NCBI RefSeq assembly: GCF_025370255.1
Contig: NZ_JAMTCD010000006.1
Span: 124,001-188,000, forward strand
Length of the DNA: 64,000 nucleotides
Direction of reading: 5' to 3'
Origin: Shewanella holmiensis
Lineage (GTDB): Bacteria > Pseudomonadota > Gammaproteobacteria > Enterobacterales > Shewanellaceae
Notes under the pieces: generated by a model
What the model saw: only the letters and a program-made list of their open reading frames with translations
Databases searched by the model: none
Told to the model about the DNA's origin: nothing
Part shown: positions 59,449-64,000 of the stretch, in pieces
Numbering within the stretch: the first letter of the stretch is position 1
How the letters are laid out: the number at the start of each line of letters is the position of its first letter
Translations under genes and position numbers: made by a program

Positions 59449-60347
59449 GCTTAATTCAATGTCAGCAACTGAGTAAAAATTATAGCGGTAAGGCGGTTTT
59501 ATCTAAAGTCGACTTCACATTAGAGTCAGGTGCACCGATTGCGGTTGTGGGCCCAAACGGTGCAGGTAAAACAACGCTGTTTAGTATTTTATGCGGTTAT
59601 ATAAAACCAACTAGCGGTTCGGTGACAATAATGGGCGAGCCCGTTGGAAGTCCCAAATTACATGGGATTTTATCGGCATTACCACAGGATGCACAGCTTG
59701 ATCCTGATAGTAGCATCCTCAGTCAGCTACGCTTATTTGCTGAGCTTCAAGGAATAAAAGGCAAAGCATCCAAAATTGAAGCCATGCGGGTATTGGAGCT
59801 TGTTGACTTAACTAAAGAAGCAAAGGCCAAACCTAAAAGTTTGAGTCATGGCATGAGCAAACGGGTTTCAATAGCGCAAGCGCTTATTGGCTCACCCAAA
59901 TTAGTATTATTAGATGAACCAACCGCAGGGTTAGACCCCGCTAATGCAAGACGCATTAGACAAATTGTCAGTGAGCAGTCTGAGCACACAACCTTCGTGA
60001 TTAGCTCTCACAATCTTGATGAACTGGAAAAGCTATGTGATCAAGTGATATATCTTGAAGAGGGAAAACTAAAACAAGCTCTTTCAATTCAATCAGCGCA
60101 GGAGATTGATTACTTAACCTTGGTAATGAAAAAAGTCGATATGCCATCAGTGCATCAAGCATTGCTTGGTTTACCGAATATAACCAAGGTCACTCAAAGT
60201 TCAGATCATCAATTTATTATTGAATATCCTACCCAAGAAGACTTTTCATTAGAGCAGCAACTCTTTAATTTACTGGCTGAAAACCAATGGCATTATAAGT
60301 CGATATTAAAAGGCAGAACCTTAGAAGACACCCTTTTCTCATCTTAA
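59445..60347 (+). CDS. ABC transporter ATP-binding protein
   Basis: This 300-residue ATPase has Walker A GPNGAGKTT (about 36-44), signature LSHGMSKRVS, Walker B LVLLDEPTAGLDP and the H-loop SSHNLDEL. The signature is LSHGM rather than LSGGQ, a variant common among ABC-2 exporters. A C-terminal extension of about 75 residues (from about 225) has no clear motif. It overlaps the permease gene by 4 bases. Confidence 0.93.
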   Translation: MSLIQCQQLSKNYSGKAVLSKVDFTLESGAPIAVVGPNGAGKTTLFSILCGYIKPTSGSVTIMGEPVGSPKLHGILSALPQDAQLDPDSSILSQLRLFAELQGIKGKASKIEAMRVLELVDLTKEAKAKPKSLSHGMSKRVSIAQALIGSPKLVLLDEPTAGLDPANARRIRQIVSEQSEHTTFVISSHNLDELEKLCDQVIYLEEGKLKQALSIQSAQEIDYLTLVMKKVDMPSVHQALLGLPNITKVTQSSDHQFIIEYPTQEDFSLEQQLFNLLAENQWHYKSILKGRTLEDTLFSS

Positions 60348-60929
60348 CTATGTCGGTATTGATTAGATAACCTTTACTCGGGTTATTAGATGGACTCAAT
60401 AAGCTGAACTCAACAGGTTTAGCTTATTTTGTAGCAGAATTGTCATTTGTTTTGAAAACAAGGCACATTAACACGCCAATAGCTGGCCGATAGCACGTTA
60501 ATGAAACGCAGTTAGCAAGACAAAGGGCTGTTTGGTTAGCGTTTTTATGTCCCATGAGGTGAGATAGTATTTGAATTAGCACATCTAATTCATTAGCTTT
60601 ATCAGGCAAATAGCTTAAGCTGTTACCTATTCACCTACAATTATCCCTATGTTATCAAAGCTCAGCCATTGTGTTGTCACATGACGTTAGTCACTGACTT
60701 AACAAGACTAATTTTCTGAATTATCCGTTCCGAACATCAATAAATATTATTGATAAGCTTAATGATGAATAGATAGGCACTAATTTTGCCAATAGAGAAA
60801 TGTTGTCAGCTACAACTGGCGAGAAGAATAACTTAGCGTAATAAAAAGCCACCAAACATAGCGTTAGGCGGCTTTAAACATTTGCAGTAAATTGAGTTAA
60901 CCTTTACTGCTTAGACTCAAAAAAAAGAC
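60348..60929. other. Intergenic region
   Basis: About 580 bases between the ABC operon and the cold-shock gene. A hairpin AAAGCC(A)CC...GG(C)GGCTTT at about 60843-60877 may be a terminator. No coding stretch is convincing; short open frames here lack ribosome sites. Confidence 0.4.
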
Positions 60930-60958
60930 AAAAAAAACTGCGGCAAATGCCACAGCTT
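60930..60958 (-). terminator. Intrinsic terminator of the cold-shock gene
   Basis: On the minus strand AAGCTGTGGC and GCCGCAGTTTTTTTT pair (one G-U) around ATTT, with a T run behind, about 32 bases after the stop. Confidence 0.78.
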
Positions 60959-60989
60959 TAAGTCCATTTCACCGAAGTGAAATAATAGC

Positions 60990-61196
60990 TTAAACGATAG
61001 TTACGTTTTCAGCTTGAGGACCTTTCTGACCTTGAGTCACGGTGAAAGAAACTTTTTGACCTTCGTCTAAAGTTTTGAAACCGTCAGAGTTGATAGCACG
61101 GAAGTGAACGAATACGTCTGGACCAGACTCTTGCTCGATAAATCCGAAACCTTTGTCAGAGTTGAACCACTTAACAACACCAGTAACTTGAGACAT
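60990..61196 (-). CDS. Cold-shock protein, CspA family
   Basis: This 68-residue OB-fold RNA/DNA-binding protein has [16 protein letters not shown] (RNP1 KGFGFI) and DVFVHFRAI (RNP2 VFVHF). It continues with [26 protein letters not shown]2 has Phe followed by Arg-Ala-Ile, where many have SAI. It is probably an RNA chaperone. AGGA precedes the ATG, and the promoter-to-start distance suggests a leader of about 130 bases, as in cold-inducible csp genes. I cannot tell cold-inducible from constitutive paralogues. Confidence 0.94.
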   Translation of the reverse strand: MSQVTGVVKWFNSDKGFGFIEQESGPDVFVHFRAINSDGFKTLDEGQKVSFTVTQGQKGPQAENVTIV

Positions 61197-61330
61197 GATA
61201 TAAATCCTGTAAATATAAAATAAAGCCTAAACGGCGGTAAAGCTGGAAAATGCCGGTATTACTTATGTTCACAGGACGAAACTGATCGTATTGAAACACA
61301 AAAAATAAGCCCAACCTTCAAGCTATAAAG

Positions 61331-61358
61331 ACTATAAACCATTCTCAGAATAAGTCAA
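61331..61358 (-). promoter_or_regulatory. Promoter of the cold-shock gene
   Basis: On the minus strand TTGACT (-35) and TATAGT (-10) are separated by 16 bases. Transcription would start about 130 bases before the ATG, leaving a long leader of the kind that controls csp mRNA stability and translation. Confidence 0.6.
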
Positions 61359-61455
61359 CAAACATCATATCAAGGTTCATAATTATTTCATATTTGTTCT
61401 GAGTGTTTATCTAAAGTCATCAATACCTTATTGGTGCAAATACACAAATATAGCG

Positions 61456-62277
61456 TCATTCATAACGTCTATGTATTTCAATTTTAAAATCTAATTCACA
61501 CTTTAATCCTTCATCTGCCATTTTTTGCTTTTGCGTTTGAGTCAACTTCCAGGCATATGGCGTCATATTAAGCAGATGCTCAATATCATTCACATCGGTT
61601 AGCTCGAGGTTATATTCAAGGCTATGCTGCTTTATGTATTCAAATCCCTCTAGCACTAATGGCTCATGGGGGTGCAAGCGCGGCTCGGCATAAATCACCT
61701 GCTTGATCGCAAAATGATGTTTAGGGCCGGGTGAAACTGTAATTAGTACCCCACCAGGTTTTATAACCCGTTGCAGCTCTTCCACTTTTGAAGGAGCGTA
61801 AATACGAATAGCTAAATCAAAACTGTTATCGGCAAACGGCATTTCAAATACGCTTGCCACACAAAATTGCATTTGAGGGTATTTTTTAGCGGCATATTTT
61901 ACCGCAGTCTTAGAGATGTCTAATCCCCACAGCTGACAATCAACTTGAGTTTGTTTAATTTGCTCAATCAATCTGTCACTGTAATAGCCTTCACCACAAC
62001 CAATATCTAAAATATTTTTTGCAAACGGTTGATGACACACGGCAAGTTGATTTACTTGGTCACTTAATGCCTGATAATAACCTTTGTTCAAAAACTCTCG
62101 TCTGGCTAACATCATCTCTTTATTGTCGCCGGGGTCTTTTGATTTCTTTTTTTGAACGGGCAATAAATTAACATAGCCTTCTTTAGCTGTATCAAATTGA
62201 TGATTGTTGGTACAAGACCAAGTCTTAGTTGGACTTTGGTTCAGAACAAGCTGGCAAATTGGACAAATATAGGACAT
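61456..62277 (-). CDS. rlmA: 23S rRNA (guanine-N1)-methyltransferase RlmA
   Basis: With the ATG at 62275-62277 the protein has 273 residues. A zinc site is formed by YICPICQ and WSCTNNHQFD (CxxC...CxxxH, about 3-26). The SAM-binding domain has ILDIGCGEGYYSDRL (about 90-104), LWGLDISKTAVKYAAKKYP and IRIYAPSKVEELQRVIKPGG. YVNLLPVQKKKSKDPGDNKEMMLARR is the family linker. E. coli RlmA methylates G745. A TTG just upstream is an unlikely start. Confidence 0.93.
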   Translation of the reverse strand: MSYICPICQLVLNQSPTKTWSCTNNHQFDTAKEGYVNLLPVQKKKSKDPGDNKEMMLARREFLNKGYYQALSDQVNQLAVCHQPFAKNILDIGCGEGYYSDRLIEQIKQTQVDCQLWGLDISKTAVKYAAKKYPQMQFCVASVFEMPFADNSFDLAIRIYAPSKVEELQRVIKPGGVLITVSPGPKHHFAIKQVIYAEPRLHPHEPLVLEGFEYIKQHSLEYNLELTDVNDIEHLLNMTPYAWKLTQTQKQKMADEGLKCELDFKIEIHRRYE

Positions 62278-62297
62278 CAATAATTCTTTATAAGTAG

Positions 62298-63104
62298 TTA
62301 GTTATCATCATCTGAAAGCTGATTTACCAGTTCAGTGACATCTGAAGGCGCGAGTAAGTTGTAACATTCAAGTTTTTGTTGCAGTTTTTCAACATCAAGC
62401 GAGGCTTGATTAGAGGCTCTAGACAAACTAGGACGCTCTAATGATTGATGATAAGTTCGCATTAACCATTGACGCTTATTTTGCAATAAATGATCAAGTT
62501 TTAACAGCTCTGTAGAGACGCCAGGATGTATCTTTCCTGACTCGCCTCGCATGTAGTCAGCAATATCCCGTCTAACTTGCTCAAGCTCACTAATATGCAC
62601 GGCTAATGCTGCGGTGGACTCACCATGTGAAGGCTTCTGACCTAAAATGGTTTTAGCCATGACTAATACTTGCGGTTCACACAATAAGCGCAAATCTTGC
62701 TCTAGCGGTATTAATTCAAAGGGCATATTCTCATATACAGTAAAATAGACCTCACCATCAGCTTGTATGATGATTTCAATGCCTTTTTTTAATTGTTCAA
62801 TACAAATCCTTGGCGCTACAGCCATTCTTGAATATAGCCGAACCCCTTGGCCAACCACTCTGTTAACGTCATATTTATCCGCTATCTGTTGTACATTTTC
62901 AAAATCAACGCTTACATATGCTTGCTGACGAGAAATCAATGTTGCTTCAATCCCATCCACTTGACTAATAATCATTTCAAATAACGGATTACTGAGTGAA
63001 GCAAGCACGAGTAAATCATCAATATTATCCAGTAAGCGCACCTTAATTAGCATCGGATGGCTTATTGGGATCACAGTGGGATGACTAAAAATGTGCTGGT
63101 GCAT
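62298..63104 (-). CDS. Unrecognised 268-residue soluble protein
   Basis: I do not recognise this protein. It has no signal peptide or membrane segment. Residues 1-55 have alternating hydrophobic strands (IKVRLLDNIDDLLVLASL). A predicted strand-rich middle follows (EIIIQADGEVYFTVYENMPFELIPL, about 110-135), then a helical part with ELEQVRRDIADYMRGESGKI (about 168-187). A polar, helical C-terminus ends in DDDN. The ATG at 63104 is used. It lies 20 bases upstream of rlmA on the same strand and probably shares its transcript. Confidence 0.75.
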   Translation of the reverse strand: MHQHIFSHPTVIPISHPMLIKVRLLDNIDDLLVLASLSNPLFEMIISQVDGIEATLISRQQAYVSVDFENVQQIADKYDVNRVVGQGVRLYSRMAVAPRICIEQLKKGIEIIIQADGEVYFTVYENMPFELIPLEQDLRLLCEPQVLVMAKTILGQKPSHGESTAALAVHISELEQVRRDIADYMRGESGKIHPGVSTELLKLDHLLQNKRQWLMRTYHQSLERPSLSRASNQASLDVEKLQQKLECYNLLAPSDVTELVNQLSDDDN

Positions 63105-63476
63105 GCAAGAATCCTTTTACAACGTATTGAAGATTATATGTCGCTTCGTTAGTATGTTCGATTTATTAGTATGATGGTATATGTATTGTGATGTTAGTTT
63201 TTTAATGTTCTCTGTCTAACATCATCCTTTCATGAAAGCAGATTGAAAACCTCAAGGTTAAATTTAGGCCTGTTATCACTAAAAACCAATACATAATTAC
63301 AGGTAATTGAAGCGCCATTGCAACTAAACCCCGTGATATTAGACAAATCGAAAGCCAAAATGCCCACTAACTGCTTTCATTGCGCTTTATGAAAGATTTA
63401 TCGGCTCATTTAAGAATATCTGCACATAAAACTTATATTCAAGCTGATGAGATACATGCAAGAACTTACCATCCTG
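63105..63476. other. Intergenic region beside the phage remnant
   Basis: These 372 bases lie between the unrecognised gene and the endolysin remnant. TTTCAT/ATGAAA inverted pairs occur near 63228-63236 and 63375-63393. The region probably includes the edge of the former phage element and the promoter of the unrecognised gene, but I cannot place an attachment site. Confidence 0.35.
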
Positions 63477-63919
63477 TTACTTTGGGTTATCAATTTCACC
63501 GTCGGTTTGCTTAAGCCGCTGCAAAACATCACTAGGCAACAAAGCATTCGCCCAATCTTTTGTCGGTTCATCGGTTGAGTCCTTTAGCAGATTGGCTTGA
63601 TTAAGTCGGCTTTCATGAGGCGCGGTAAAGGTGACATGTTCGCCTTGTGATAATGGCGGCGATAATCGGTCTAGCTCGGCATCAAACTTTGATACATCAT
63701 CAGCCAGTAAATCTAGGCATTTGAATCTAGGCATTGCGCCTCAGTAAACGACATGCCATTTTGAAGCGCTGCACTTGTATGGCCAAAGCAAGCGGTAATA
63801 ATGCCCGCAGGGTCAATATAGGTGCCGTTAACCTGCCCTTCTTGGGTGGCAATAAAAACCCCACCCGTAAGCAGTGCGCCAGTTAACCCTAGCGCCATTA
63901 ATCGTGATTTGATGTTCAT
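63477..63919 (-). pseudogene. Phage endolysin (GH24 lysozyme, SAR-type) remnant
   Basis: The first piece (63919 down to about 63713) has an N-terminal hydrophobic helix (LMALGLTGALLTGGVFIA), typical of a signal-anchor-release endolysin, then TQEGQVNGTYIDPAGIITACFGHT with the catalytic E, D and T of the family. A 14-base tandem duplication (AATCTAGGCATT at 63710-63721 and 63724-63735) then shifts the frame. The next frame continues CLDLLADDVSKFDAELDRL and GEHVTFTA, as in the family. It then jumps to an unrelated tail containing TKDWANALLPSDVLQRLKQ, similar to the end of LysB/spanin-type lysis proteins. So the gene has both a frameshift and an internal deletion or fusion. Confidence 0.8.
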
Positions 63920-64000
63920 AATGCAGCGAACCTATTAATGCTATTTGAGGCACACCTAACATAAGCCTAGTGACTCATGGTGTTATTGTTTATGTACTCA

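Noticed and set aside
60424..60609. 61-codon open frame on the minus strand
   Set aside because: It has no ribosome site and no recognisable family, so chance is the simplest explanation.

Overview
The window looks like a chromosomal segment of a marine gammaproteobacterium of the genus Shewanella or a close relative. This rests on remembered protein similarity and gene order: ydiJ/ppsA/ppsR/aroG, a complete his operon with its leader peptide, pheST-ihfA, speA and two chemoreceptors. Base composition is moderately AT-rich. Most genes are core metabolism. Accessory material lies mainly at 24-32 kb and at the right edge.

Layout. 1-1.7 kb: the 3' end of fur, then a GNAT acetyltransferase, a MarR regulator and a DUF1285 protein on the minus strand. 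1.7-9.6 kb: ydiJ, then the divergent pair ppsA/ppsR (PEP synthase and its regulatory kinase/phosphorylase), then a DAHP synthase, which together control PEP supply and its entry into aromatic synthesis. 9.7-13.2 kb: an HD-GYP protein, a SIMPL protein and a chemoreceptor. 13.4-21.7 kb: a minus-strand molybdenum hydroxylase cluster with xdhC-like and mocA-like maturation genes, an IorAB-type pair, and a second Tat-exported large subunit with its 2Fe-2S subunit. 21.8-26.6 kb: an MBL hydrolase, an S33 hydrolase and a lipoprotein S9 peptidase. 26.6-32.3 kb: a decayed IS982-type element, a BamA-like barrel, a decayed IS4-type element, a patatin lipoprotein and two tRNA-Val(GAC) genes. A 67-bp terminator-bearing repeat occurs twice here. 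32.5-41.4 kb: galU, then hisL-hisGDCBHAFI with a transcription attenuator. 41.6-47.3 kb: an mscS-family gene broken by a nonsense codon, lpxM, ihfA, pheT and pheS. 47.7-53.1 kb: a second chemoreceptor, a secreted protein with two retropepsin-like repeats, a small DUF3802-like protein, a YceI protein, yaiI and pdxH. 53.4-56.4 kb: a eukaryotic-type S-adenosylmethionine decarboxylase and speA (polyamine synthesis). 56.9-64 kb: cvfB-like, yceH, a two-gene ABC exporter, a cold-shock protein, rlmA, an unrecognised protein, and a decayed phage endolysin gene at the edge.

No CRISPR array, defence island or complete prophage is visible. The observations most worth a second look are the double molybdenum hydroxylase cluster without an FAD subunit, the single-chain tandem retropepsin, the eukaryotic-type AdoMetDC beside speA, the duplicated 67-bp element around the patatin gene, and the recent-looking lesions in the mscS-family gene and the endolysin gene. 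All family assignments were made by eye from sequence motifs; no database search was run.
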